Of a stretch of 41,090 bases of DNA, positions 14,132 to 21,678 are shown in pieces. The stretch is from the NCBI GenBank assembly GCA_019118885.1, contig DWYB01000050.1:1-41090 (forward strand). The letters run 5' to 3'. The notes under the pieces are model-generated. The model saw nothing but the letters and a program-made list of their open reading frames with translations, did no database searches and had not been told where the DNA came from. The position numbers were made by a program, and so were the translations under genes. Each line of letters starts with the position of its first letter. The stretch's first letter is position 1. Origin of the DNA: Candidatus Mediterraneibacter surreyensis (GTDB lineage Bacteria; Bacillota; Clostridia; Lachnospirales; Lachnospiraceae).

Positions 14132-15524
14132 AGTACATTACAATGTCAAAGGACTCTCTCACGCATGTCCTTGCCTCGGGCAGGTCTTTGAATACGCCGT
14201 CATGGAGCATCTGTACGATGACATTTCCAATGGCGGTCGCCTCGGACGGACCTGCGGAGACTTTCTTTCCTGTATATTTTGCGGTGAGTTCGTTTAAGTA
14301 GCCTGCATTGGAACCGCCGCCCACTACGTAGATGGTGCTGTATTTCTTTCCGGTGATCTCTTCGATCTCCTGCACGGTATCTCCGTAGCATTTTGCCAGG
14401 CTGTTATAGATCACGGATGAGATCTCTCCCACAGTCTCCGGCACCTGCTGCCCTGTCCTGCTGCAGAAATCCTGGACTGCTTTGATCATGCTCTTCGGAG
14501 CCAGGAAGCAGTCGTCATTGCAGTCTACGATCGAGGGGATCGTCTCTTTGGACGCCATCTCGCAGATCTGGGCAAATGACAGGTCTTCGGTAAATTCTTT
14601 CTTCACGGACTGGATCATCCAGAGTCCCATGATATTTTTCAGATAGCGGAACCTGTGGTCATATCCGCCCTCATTTGTAAAGTTCGCTTTCATGCTCTCC
14701 ATGGAGCAGTCCGCCTCTTTGCGCTCGATGCCCATCAGCGACCATGTGCCGGAGCTGATGTACACCGCGTCGTCGTCATTGGTCGGAACGGCCAGCACCG
14801 CGCTTCCCGTATCGTGGGTCGCCGGGAGCACGACGGTACAGTTAAATCCAACTTCCTTCTGCACTTCTTCCGTAAAATCTCCGACCACGGTCCCCGGCAT
14901 GGATACCGGGCGGAACATTTTAGGATTGTACCCGAGCATCTCGATCAGCTCATAGTCCCAGTCATTAGTCTTGGGGCTTACCAGCTGCCCTGTCGTAGCG
15001 TTGGTGTACTCATTTTTCTTCACGCCTGTGAGCAGGAAATGGAAATAATCCGGGATCATCAGGATACTCTCCGCCTGCTCCAGATACTCCGGATGCGACT
15101 CTTTCACTGCCATGAGCTGATAAACGGTGTTAAAGATCTGTTTCTGGATCCCGGTCCGCGCGTACAGCTCATCCTGGGGGATCATCTCATATACTTTCTC
15201 GTCCATGCCCTCTGTGCGGCTGTCACGGTATCCCACAGTATCGCCAAGGATCCTGTCGTCTTTATCGAGCAGCACATAGTCAACACCCCATGTGTCGATC
15301 GCCATGGAAACCGGGATCTTGCCGATCTCTTTACATTTTTTAAGACCATTTTTGATCTCCGTAAAAAGTCGGTCCACATCCCAGCAGAGAGTGCCGTTCT
15401 TATCGTCCATCCCGTTAGGGAAACGGTACACCTCTTCGAGCTGCATCTTCCCGTCCTTCATACTGGCCAGCATGTGGCGCCCACTGGATGCCCCGATATC
15501 AACAGCCAAATAATATCTGTCCAT
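14130..15524 (-). CDS. rhaB: Rhamnulokinase (FGGY sugar kinase)
   Basis: A 464-residue FGGY kinase with the RhaB layout. N-terminal phosphate-binding segment YLAVDIGASSGRH, substrate-side AIDTWGVDYVLLD, GYRDSRT, ATHDTGSAVLAVP, the SSGTWSLMGIE block and the C-terminal ATP-binding VVGGGSNAGYLNEL are all intact. It phosphorylates L-rhamnulose (possibly also L-fuculose) to the 1-phosphate, the substrate of the BMC aldolase. No rhaA gene accompanies it; its partner here is the fucose/arabinose-type isomerase. The AraC gene lies behind a terminator immediately upstream. Confidence 0.93.
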   Translation of the reverse strand: MDRYYLAVDIGASSGRHMLASMKDGKMQLEEVYRFPNGMDDKNGTLCWDVDRLFTEIKNGLKKCKEIGKIPVSMAIDTWGVDYVLLDKDDRILGDTVGYRDSRTEGMDEKVYEMIPQDELYARTGIQKQIFNTVYQLMAVKESHPEYLEQAESILMIPDYFHFLLTGVKKNEYTNATTGQLVSPKTNDWDYELIEMLGYNPKMFRPVSMPGTVVGDFTEEVQKEVGFNCTVVLPATHDTGSAVLAVPTNDDDAVYISSGTWSLMGIERKEADCSMESMKANFTNEGGYDHRFRYLKNIMGLWMIQSVKKEFTEDLSFAQICEMASKETIPSIVDCNDDCFLAPKSMIKAVQDFCSRTGQQVPETVGEISSVIYNSLAKCYGDTVQEIEEITGKKYSTIYVVGGGSNAGYLNELTAKYTGKKVSAGPSEATAIGNVIVQMLHDGVFKDLPEARTCVRESFDIVMY

Positions 15525-15563
15525 CTCTTGTGCCTCCTTCTTCGATTATCATTATCTGCTTTT

Positions 15564-15569
15564 ATTATA
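15564..15569 (-). promoter_or_regulatory. Candidate -10 element for rhaB
   Basis: TATAAT on the minus strand lies about 40 bp before the rhaB ATG. No good -35 box is seen at 16-18 bp (that stretch is the T-run of the AraC terminator). This would fit activator-dependent transcription by the adjacent AraC protein. Confidence 0.4.
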
Positions 15570-15585
15570 ATTAGAAGAAATAGAC

Positions 15586-15621
15586 AAAAAAAGGACGCTA
15601 TTTATATAAAACAGCGTCCTT
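15586..15621 (-). terminator. Intrinsic terminator of the AraC gene
   Basis: Arms AAGGACGCT (15591-15599) and AGCGTCCTT (15613-15621) close a 13-base loop. On the minus strand the stem is followed by seven Ts (15586-15592). It separates AraC transcription from rhaB. Confidence 0.85.
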
Positions 15622-15663
15622 ATTTGCAGTTTATCTTCATTTTAACGTTCTTTCTTGCATTTT

Positions 15664-16647
15664 TCACAAATCTTTTTCCGGCATTTTGTATAAATTGTCT
15701 CTGTATTCCCTGGGGCTCATCCCATACCGCTCCCGGAACTTCCTGTAAAAATAGCTCGTATTGTCATAGCCCACGGACTCGATGATGTCTGTCACCGGGA
15801 TCCTGCTGTTCCCCAGGAGATACACTGCCTGCTGCATCCGCTTCTCCTGGAGCAGCTCCTTATAAGTCCTGCCCGTTCTCCTTCGGATCTCCCGGCTCAG
15901 CCAGTATACATCATATCCCATCTGCTCCGCCAGCTCGGAGAGAGTCCCGTTCTTATAATGCTCCCCGATATAACTGAGCACCGCAGCTGTGATCTCATTA
16001 TCAAACTTCCTCCCGCCGGACTCCATCTTGTCCATACAGTCGAGAAGCTGGAGTAAAAGGAGCCCCATCGTGATCTGCGTACAGCTCCGCTTGTTAGATG
16101 AATCATAAAAGATCGTCCACACCATGTTTTCTATCAGATTCTGCACCGGCAGGATGTCCGCCACATGGAAATACATCCACCCCGTCTCCCCGTCCCGCCC
16201 GCAGAGTGCGCCGACAAGGAAATCCCTGAGCTGGTTTTCTTCCTTCCCCATCATCTCAAACGCCGTATCAAGGAATTCCGGCAGGATGATAAAATTCACC
16301 GCAATGTCATCCTTCCCCGCGGGCAGGATCTCCTGGACTGCGTTCTGGTTCAGGAAGAGCAGGTCCCCCTCCTTTAACACAACCTCGCGCCCGTTCAGGA
16401 TGTGTGTCGTACTGCCCTGGCACATATAGATCACTTCAATATAATTATGGGTGTGTTCCGGGAAATGAACAAACCTTGTATGCGGACGCACCTGAATAAG
16501 CTTCCCCCTCTGGAGAAGCTTACCGCTGTCAATGACCATATCCTTCTTTTCCGTATAAATCTGCGGGTCGATCTCCTGCCGTCCGTCGAGGATCCTCTGT
16601 TCCTCTTCCGTGATGACCGAGAGCTCCCTGAGCAATTCCTGATGCAT
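15664..16647 (-). CDS. AraC-family transcriptional regulator (RhaS/RhaR-like)
   Basis: A protein of about 327 residues. The N-terminal half is a cupin sensor domain (FPEHTHNYIEVIYMCQGSTTHILNGREVVLKEGDLLFLN). The C-terminal ~100 residues are a double helix-turn-helix AraC DNA-binding domain (GTLSELAEQMGYDVYWLSREIRRRTG and IIESVGYDNTSYFYRKFRERYGMSPREYR). It is next to rhaB and the isomerase and likely activates them in response to rhamnose or fucose. ATG 16647 is preferred because AAAGG sits seven bases upstream; an ATG 15 bases earlier has no clear ribosome site. Confidence 0.9.
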   Translation of the reverse strand: MHQELLRELSVITEEEQRILDGRQEIDPQIYTEKKDMVIDSGKLLQRGKLIQVRPHTRFVHFPEHTHNYIEVIYMCQGSTTHILNGREVVLKEGDLLFLNQNAVQEILPAGKDDIAVNFIILPEFLDTAFEMMGKEENQLRDFLVGALCGRDGETGWMYFHVADILPVQNLIENMVWTIFYDSSNKRSCTQITMGLLLLQLLDCMDKMESGGRKFDNEITAAVLSYIGEHYKNGTLSELAEQMGYDVYWLSREIRRRTGRTYKELLQEKRMQQAVYLLGNSRIPVTDIIESVGYDNTSYFYRKFRERYGMSPREYRDNLYKMPEKDL

Positions 16648-16746
16648 CCTGCTGCCTTTCATTCCATAATGTGGTCACACAACGCTGTTTACCGGGGATC
16701 CGGCAGACATTTGCCATGCATTTTATTACCATGCAGTTTACGGGAT

Positions 16747-17535
16747 TTACCGGGCTGCATCGATCTCCTGCGCCAGCGCCATGTATTCCTTCGCGCTCCG
16801 GCTCCCCTTCTTATACGCTATGACCGGAGCATTGTTATCCTGCGACCACTCGATCCCGCTGTCCACCCGGATATAAGTGTCAAATACTTTCACATCATCC
16901 AGCTCCTTTAACGTATCCAGCGTCTGGCGGAAATAGTTCTTCCTCGTGTCTACCTTTGTGATCACAATACCGCCCAGCTTCAGGTCCGGAGCGATCTCCT
17001 TTACGTCATCCAGGAATTCAAACATATTTCCCAAGCCAAAAAGGCCCCAGGGGGAAGCCTCCACAGGGATGATGATCTCATCCGACGCGCAGAGGATATT
17101 CATCACCCATCCCCCCAGCGTAGGCGGGGCGTCAATGAGGATATAATCATATCCGCCCGTCTCCCGGATCTTTTTAAGCCCTTTCTTCAGGATGTACTCT
17201 CTCTGCCACTTTGTGAACAGTTCATATTCTATGGAGCTCATCAGCGTGGAAGACGGGATCAGATCCAGCCCCTCGTAGGGCGTATGTACGATATATTCCG
17301 CCAGGTCATCCTGCCTGCGGATCCCTTCGTAAAGATTTTTATCTCCCTGCGCAAATCCCAGCACAGTATCCTCATCAAAAAGAGAGAGGGAAAGGTTCAT
17401 CTGCATATCCCCGTCGATCAGAAGCACCCTGCGTCCAGCCTGTGCCAGGGCGTACCCTACATTGGAACATGTCGTTGACTTCCCGCTCCCTCCTTTATTA
17501 TTTGCAAAACAGATTACTCTTGTGCCTGTCCCCAT
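16747..17535 (-). CDS. Orphan ParA/Soj-like P-loop ATPase
   Basis: A 262-residue ParA-family ATPase. The deviant Walker A KGGSGKSTTCSNVG (about residues 14-27), the LLIDGDMQMN segment and Walker B-like YILIDAPPTLGG are all present. ParA proteins form ATP-dependent dimers that bind DNA and position plasmids, chromosomes or protein assemblies. No ParB partner or clear centromere repeats are visible next to it, so it may position another cargo, conceivably microcompartments, as McdA-type ParAs do for carboxysomes. That is only an inference from proximity. It is 39 bp downstream of the HD hydrolase gene. Confidence 0.9.
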   Translation of the reverse strand: MGTGTRVICFANNKGGSGKSTTCSNVGYALAQAGRRVLLIDGDMQMNLSLSLFDEDTVLGFAQGDKNLYEGIRRQDDLAEYIVHTPYEGLDLIPSSTLMSSIEYELFTKWQREYILKKGLKKIRETGGYDYILIDAPPTLGGWVMNILCASDEIIIPVEASPWGLFGLGNMFEFLDDVKEIAPDLKLGGIVITKVDTRKNYFRQTLDTLKELDDVKVFDTYIRVDSGIEWSQDNNAPVIAYKKGSRSAKEYMALAQEIDAAR

Positions 17536-17574
17536 CTGCCGCCCGTCTCCTTTCCTTATACCCAGCTATCTTTC

Positions 17575-18153
17575 TCATACTTTCTCACTTTTCATCCACT
17601 CTGTATGCGCCGGTCCCGGCCCGAAATTTTTATCAATGAGCCGGCAGTATTCCTCAAATGCCGGCACGCCGGAGAACCGTTCCTCCAGCACATCCCGTAT
17701 TCCTTTGTAGTACCACGCCAGGGCCGCTTTGCTCTGCATGCGGAACCGCGCCCATAGCGCGTCCCCCTCCTTCGGGTAATCCCGGTCGATATCGCGCATA
17801 TTGGAAAGCTTGTCCGCAAGCCCGATCATCTGCACTTCCACCGGCGCGTCTTTCAGCCGGCTGATCGTCGCGCCTTTGCGCTCCTCCCACGTCTTCGACT
17901 TATCCTCGCTCTCCTGCGCCACCATATCCGCCACGCGGCTCCCAAACCGGAGCTTTAACACATCCCATGTGATCCCGCGGCAGTCCTCGATCGTATCATG
18001 CAGCACAGCCGCGCAGATCACCTCCTCATCCTTCGTCATCGTGGACACGATATCCGCCACCTCGATGGGATGGACGATATAGGGCCGCCTCGTCCCTTTG
18101 CGAAACTGTCCCTCGTGTGCCTTCGCTGCAAACTCCATCGCGTCATTGATCAT
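17575..18153 (-). CDS. Small HD-domain hydrolase of RelA/SpoT (SAH/MESH1) type
   Basis: A 192-residue single-domain protein. The motif order matches SpoT-type (p)ppGpp hydrolases: HEGQFRKGTRRPYIVHPIEVA, then AAVLHDTIEDCRGI (the HD pair) and later LADKLSNMRDI. No synthetase domain is present. It may hydrolyse alarmones or another nucleotide. The start at 18153 (MINDAM) is chosen because GGAGGG lies six bases upstream; the upstream in-frame extension is unlike the family. It probably forms a two-gene unit with the ParA gene. Confidence 0.87.
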   Translation of the reverse strand: MINDAMEFAAKAHEGQFRKGTRRPYIVHPIEVADIVSTMTKDEEVICAAVLHDTIEDCRGITWDVLKLRFGSRVADMVAQESEDKSKTWEERKGATISRLKDAPVEVQMIGLADKLSNMRDIDRDYPKEGDALWARFRMQSKAALAWYYKGIRDVLEERFSGVPAFEEYCRLIDKNFGPGPAHTEWMKSEKV

Positions 18154-18299
18154 GTTCTGCCCTCCACCGGCTGTCCCCGCCTCGAAACAATCTTCAGATG
18201 CCACGGCTGTCCGGCTACTCTTCCGCCGGACTATCCATGTAAATTTTAGCACAGCGCGGCGGCAAGTACAATAAAAAAGGCGACTCCACAACTAGAAAC

Positions 18300-18335
18300 G
18301 AGCAAAGATTTATAACTAATTACAAACCCTTGCTC
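18300..18335 (-). terminator. Hairpin at the 3' end of the tubulin/RiPP operon
   Basis: Arms 18300-18311 and 18324-18335 pair over twelve positions with two mismatches (GAGCAA...TTGCTC). It lies about 30 bp past the stop of the small peptide gene. The following T-run on the minus strand is weak (GTTTCT), so it is a modest terminator. Bases 18154-18299 show no gene. Confidence 0.5.
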
Positions 18336-18367
18336 ATTTTGAATTCACTAACAACTGGCTATAATCT

Positions 18368-18493
18368 TTAGTGATCCTGCTCATATCTCGCCTTTACACA
18401 ATGGCCACCTTCGCATGAAGATCTGTCGCTCGCTTCAGTATTGACCTTTACAGATACTTCTACTTTAGTCACAACCGGTTTCTCGTACCTCAT
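18368..18493 (-). CDS. Candidate RiPP precursor peptide (41 aa)
   Basis: A 41-codon gene that begins four bases after the radical SAM stop codon. Its own AGGAGG sits seven bases before ATG. The peptide starts MRYEKPVVTKVEV, with a hydrophobic/charged leader-like half, and ends with a core-like half holding two cysteines as CEGGHC (Cys27 and Cys32) and a polar tail ARYEQDH. The context of PqqD-like chaperone, radical SAM/SPASM enzyme and a short peptide is the standard arrangement for a radical-SAM-modified peptide. The modification could be a thioether (sactipeptide/ranthipeptide-like) or something at His, Lys or Tyr. I do not recognise the precursor family. No protease or exporter gene is adjacent. 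Confidence 0.8.
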   Translation of the reverse strand: MRYEKPVVTKVEVSVKVNTEASDRSSCEGGHCVKARYEQDH

Positions 18494-18497
18494 GATT

Positions 18498-19628
18498 TCA
18501 CCTCCTCTCAGCCTTTTTTGCAATTTGAAGCGCCTCGTCGTAAGTCACTTCTTTCTCATAAAACGCTTTTCTTATCTTAGCGATTTTACAAGCATTTTCA
18601 GGACGATATTCTTCATCGCCATACATAAAATCCATTTCAGCAGGACATATATCACAATAATATTTTGCATCACAATTACTGCACATATAATCTAAAGAAG
18701 CTTTTTTCCTGCTATAAACAGCAAAGCCTTCCCATATTTCATCAAAATCTGTATCCAACAGAGAAATTCCTCTATGCCGCAATTTCATACAAGGACACAT
18801 CCGCCCCTGATAATCGATAACGAAACTGTTAAGGGCAACATTACAAAAATACACTCCGTCTCTTGTAAGCAAAGTTTCCATAATCTCATTGTAATTTGAA
18901 ATATCGTTACGTTCACCACGCCTTATCTGATCATAATAATTTTTAAATTCATACTTAAGTGCAACTTCCAACGGAACCTGATAACTTCGAGGCGATTCAT
19001 TCCGATCAATGGTCGGCGTTATTTCAAATGTATATACAAAAGGAACTCCTATTTTTTCTGCCAATTGTTTCATATTTTCTAATTCCGGCAATGTCTTGTT
19101 CATAATCGGTGATTTCAAAGACACTCTTACTCCCGCCTTTTTTAAGTCCACACAATTGCCGACCACTTTCTCAAAAGCGCCTGAAACCCCTGTAATTTTC
19201 TGATATGTTAACTCACTAGCCCCATACAAGGATACATCAACCAAAAGCGGTGGATATTCTTTGAATACCTGAATTGCATGCTCATCAATCAAATACCCGT
19301 TTGTAAATAACTCTACTAAAAATCCTTTCTGCTTTGTATACAAATAGATGTCAATGAAATCCTTCCTCGTAAAAATTTCTCCGCCAGTAAAAGTCAAAAA
19401 AACGATTCCTTTTTCGTACAAAATATCAATAATCTTTATAATCTGTGCATAAGAGAGCATATTTTCAAAATGATGTTCCTTCAAGTAACAATGTATACAG
19501 GACATATTACAGACTGGCGTTAATTCAAACAACGCCGAAAACGGACATCTATTCTGCATCCATTTTTTTCTTTTTTCCGAATCAAAATTCAAAAGCTGAA
19601 TTTGAAGTTCTTCATTTATTTCTTTCAT
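18498..19628 (-). CDS. Radical SAM/SPASM peptide-modifying enzyme
   Basis: A 376-residue radical SAM enzyme. The [4Fe-4S]-SAM motif CNMSCIHC (Cys40, Cys44, Cys47) and the following TFTGGEIF glycine motif are intact. The C-terminal SPASM region has many cysteines (MCPCMKL; MCSNCDAKYYCDICPAE; NACKIAK) for auxiliary iron-sulfur clusters. Such enzymes install thioether, C-C or other radical modifications on ribosomal peptides. The start overlaps the end of the PqqD gene by 17 bases, and the candidate substrate gene follows four bases after its stop. Base composition is distinctly AT-richer than the sugar genes to the left. Confidence 0.93.
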   Translation of the reverse strand: MKEINEELQIQLLNFDSEKRKKWMQNRCPFSALFELTPVCNMSCIHCYLKEHHFENMLSYAQIIKIIDILYEKGIVFLTFTGGEIFTRKDFIDIYLYTKQKGFLVELFTNGYLIDEHAIQVFKEYPPLLVDVSLYGASELTYQKITGVSGAFEKVVGNCVDLKKAGVRVSLKSPIMNKTLPELENMKQLAEKIGVPFVYTFEITPTIDRNESPRSYQVPLEVALKYEFKNYYDQIRRGERNDISNYNEIMETLLTRDGVYFCNVALNSFVIDYQGRMCPCMKLRHRGISLLDTDFDEIWEGFAVYSRKKASLDYMCSNCDAKYYCDICPAEMDFMYGDEEYRPENACKIAKIRKAFYEKEVTYDEALQIAKKAERR

Positions 19629-19917
19629 AAATATACTCCAGAAAATTTTCTTCTTTTAACATATTTAAAAAAGTTGATACATCACCCAAAACAGTTTCAA
19701 AACTAATATCATCAGCAATCTTTTTTAATATTTCCTTCGCAATATCAAGCGGCGAATGATAATAGTCAAGCAAATCCCAAATATAATTACCCATAGAATT
19801 AAGTTCATATAAATGACATTTATCATTGAGATAATTTTGCTTAATATCTATCAAAAAAATATCTCCATGGATCTCTCTTTTTTTGATATTTTCTCTTTTC
19901 ACATAAAAATCACTCAT
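19612..19917 (-). CDS. PqqD-like peptide-binding chaperone
   Basis: A 101-residue protein of the PqqD fold (YVKRENIKKREIHGDIFLIDI..., LYELNSMGNYIWDLLDYYHSPLDIAKEI, then a helical end). PqqD domains bind the leader of RiPP precursors and present the core to the radical SAM enzyme. The ELNSMGNYIWDLLD segment is the typical recognition-helix region. The ATG overlaps the stop of the upstream Sel1-repeat gene (ATGAGTGA) and its own end overlaps the radical SAM start. The RiPP module is therefore translationally coupled to the larger operon. Confidence 0.88.
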   Translation of the reverse strand: MSDFYVKRENIKKREIHGDIFLIDIKQNYLNDKCHLYELNSMGNYIWDLLDYYHSPLDIAKEILKKIADDISFETVLGDVSTFLNMLKEENFLEYIYERNK

Positions 19918-21655
19918 ATTTTAATTTCCCTAAAAACGTTCTCCGAAATCTTTTAAGTTCATCTTGTGCTTCTGCATAGCCAAGTTTAGCAGCCTCTTCA
20001 AAATGCCGATATGCCGTTTCCAAATCATTCAAATGAACCAAAATCCCGCCCATATTGTGGAGACAGTTCGCATGCATCTCTTCATGCCACCACTTCCCAT
20101 ATTCTAAAGCCTTTCCCGTGTTAAATACAAAGCCGTCCGATTCATTCAGGAACAGCGATGCCACAGCCATGCCATGCAGGGCATCTGAACATGGCCAATT
20201 TTTCCATACATCCTCAAAATAGCTATATGCTTTAGATAAATTATCAGCATCTTTTAAATCCGAATAGCAAGTAACCCATCCTTTTTCCCATTCACTCTGA
20301 TAATACAATTCCCGGACTTCTGTAATGTCACATTCATTTGCATTTTTCAACTGCAGCAATATCGTACTTGCCTCTTCCAGATCGCTAAGTACAGCATCAT
20401 CATAAATCAGATTTTGCCTTCTCACTTTCGCCCATCTATACAGACATTTTGCATAACATAAATTTCCTTTTACCGTATGTATTTTCAGGCATCTGCCTAT
20501 CCAGAATCTCATCTTCTCAAAATTGAAAAATTCTGGCCCAAATGCAGAATCTCCCATATAGATCACTGCCAGACACATACAACAGTCTTCTTCTCCTTTT
20601 ATTGCATCCCGAATCAGATCTGGAATTTCATCCTCTATTTTTCTACAATCTTCAGCTGCAAACAACTCCATCATGTCAGATGCTTCTGCATTCCCCCGTT
20701 CTGCCGCTTTTTGAAACCATTCTATCGCAGCATCATCTTTTTGCTCCATACAAATCTGTCCCATTAAATACCAGGCAGTTGGTTCATCCCCAACCTGAAC
20801 CTTTTGCAAATAATCTATAGCTGTTTCCAGATTCTTTTCAACAACACCCTCCACGCCTCTTCTATATATTTCTCCCAGAGGCAGATTCGCTCTCTCATCG
20901 CCTTGATCAGCCGCTTCCTTAAACAGCGGAAATGCTTTCGCATCACTTTCTTCAGTCCCTTTTCCAAGATAATACATTGAGCCTAAAAAATAAGCACTGT
21001 TTGGTTCAGGATCCTCATCCGAATATGCCAGACTATATAACTCAAACGCTTTCTCCTCGTTCACTTCAACGCCATATCCTTTTTCGTAAAATACTCCTAA
21101 CGGCAATGCCGCGTAAAGACAGCCTTCCTGAAGGGCCTTTTCATAATTTTCGATAGCTTCGTCCCACATACCTTTCAATCTGTAAACTTCACCGATATTA
21201 TAGTAAGCATCTTTTCTACCATTGTTCGCAGCAAATTCAAACAGCAAGAGGGCTTTTTCATAATCTTGACCAATCATTTCTCCGTATGTATACAAAATCC
21301 CCAGCTGAACCGCAGAGTCAGCATCTCCCAACTCAACAGCCGCTTCATAATATCCGATACACTCCGAGCATTCTTCTTCACCAAATGTACCTTCCGAATA
21401 CTCATATGCTAATCTGTACATTGCGCCTGTGTTCCTCTGATACTGCAAGATTTTTTTATACAATTTCATTGCTTCATGTATATTTTTTTCTGCTCCGGAA
21501 ATTCCAAATTGATATCGTCTTGCCAGTTCATACATAGCTACTGGATTCCCCTTCCCGGCTTCTGCTATGACATTATCAAGTTCAGTTGCTTCATATGATT
21601 TATTGTATTCGGTCACAATTGGCAAACTATTGTTTAACAAAATATCTTTATCCAT
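19910..21655 (-). CDS. Sel1-like/TPR repeat protein
   Basis: A 581-residue soluble protein made mostly of Sel1-like repeats, from about residue 28 to 350 and again at the C-terminus (about 510-570). Repeats such as AMYELARRYQFG, AVQLGILYTYGE, ALPLGVFYEKGYGVEVNEEKAFELY and AYFLGSMYYLGKGTEESDAKAFPLF are evident. Such solenoids scaffold protein complexes. No signal peptide is present, so it should be cytosolic. It is coupled to PqqD by overlap and follows the membrane protein by 23 bp. It could tether the peptide-modifying enzymes to the tubulin/GTPase machinery; this is inference. Confidence 0.9.
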   Translation of the reverse strand: MDKDILLNNSLPIVTEYNKSYEATELDNVIAEAGKGNPVAMYELARRYQFGISGAEKNIHEAMKLYKKILQYQRNTGAMYRLAYEYSEGTFGEEECSECIGYYEAAVELGDADSAVQLGILYTYGEMIGQDYEKALLLFEFAANNGRKDAYYNIGEVYRLKGMWDEAIENYEKALQEGCLYAALPLGVFYEKGYGVEVNEEKAFELYSLAYSDEDPEPNSAYFLGSMYYLGKGTEESDAKAFPLFKEAADQGDERANLPLGEIYRRGVEGVVEKNLETAIDYLQKVQVGDEPTAWYLMGQICMEQKDDAAIEWFQKAAERGNAEASDMMELFAAEDCRKIEDEIPDLIRDAIKGEEDCCMCLAVIYMGDSAFGPEFFNFEKMRFWIGRCLKIHTVKGNLCYAKCLYRWAKVRRQNLIYDDAVLSDLEEASTILLQLKNANECDITEVRELYYQSEWEKGWVTCYSDLKDADNLSKAYSYFEDVWKNWPCSDALHGMAVASLFLNESDGFVFNTGKALEYGKWWHEEMHANCLHNMGGILVHLNDLETAYRHFEEAAKLGYAEAQDELKRFRRTFLGKLKYE

Positions 21656-21678
21656 AAGTCTGTCCTTTCTTTTTCATT

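Noticed and set aside
14655-15785. A 376-codon plus-strand frame antisense to rhaB
   Set aside because: Long only because the GC-rich rhaB gene leaves few stops antisense; it runs across the rhaB start, promoter and terminator and matches nothing.
16747-17535. Plasmid partition locus
   Set aside because: No ParB, iterons or replication gene are visible; the ParA is an orphan in chromosomal context.
18154-18291. N-terminal extension of the HD hydrolase (46 extra codons)
   Set aside because: The extension is unlike the family and the internal ATG at 18153 has a strong ribosome site.
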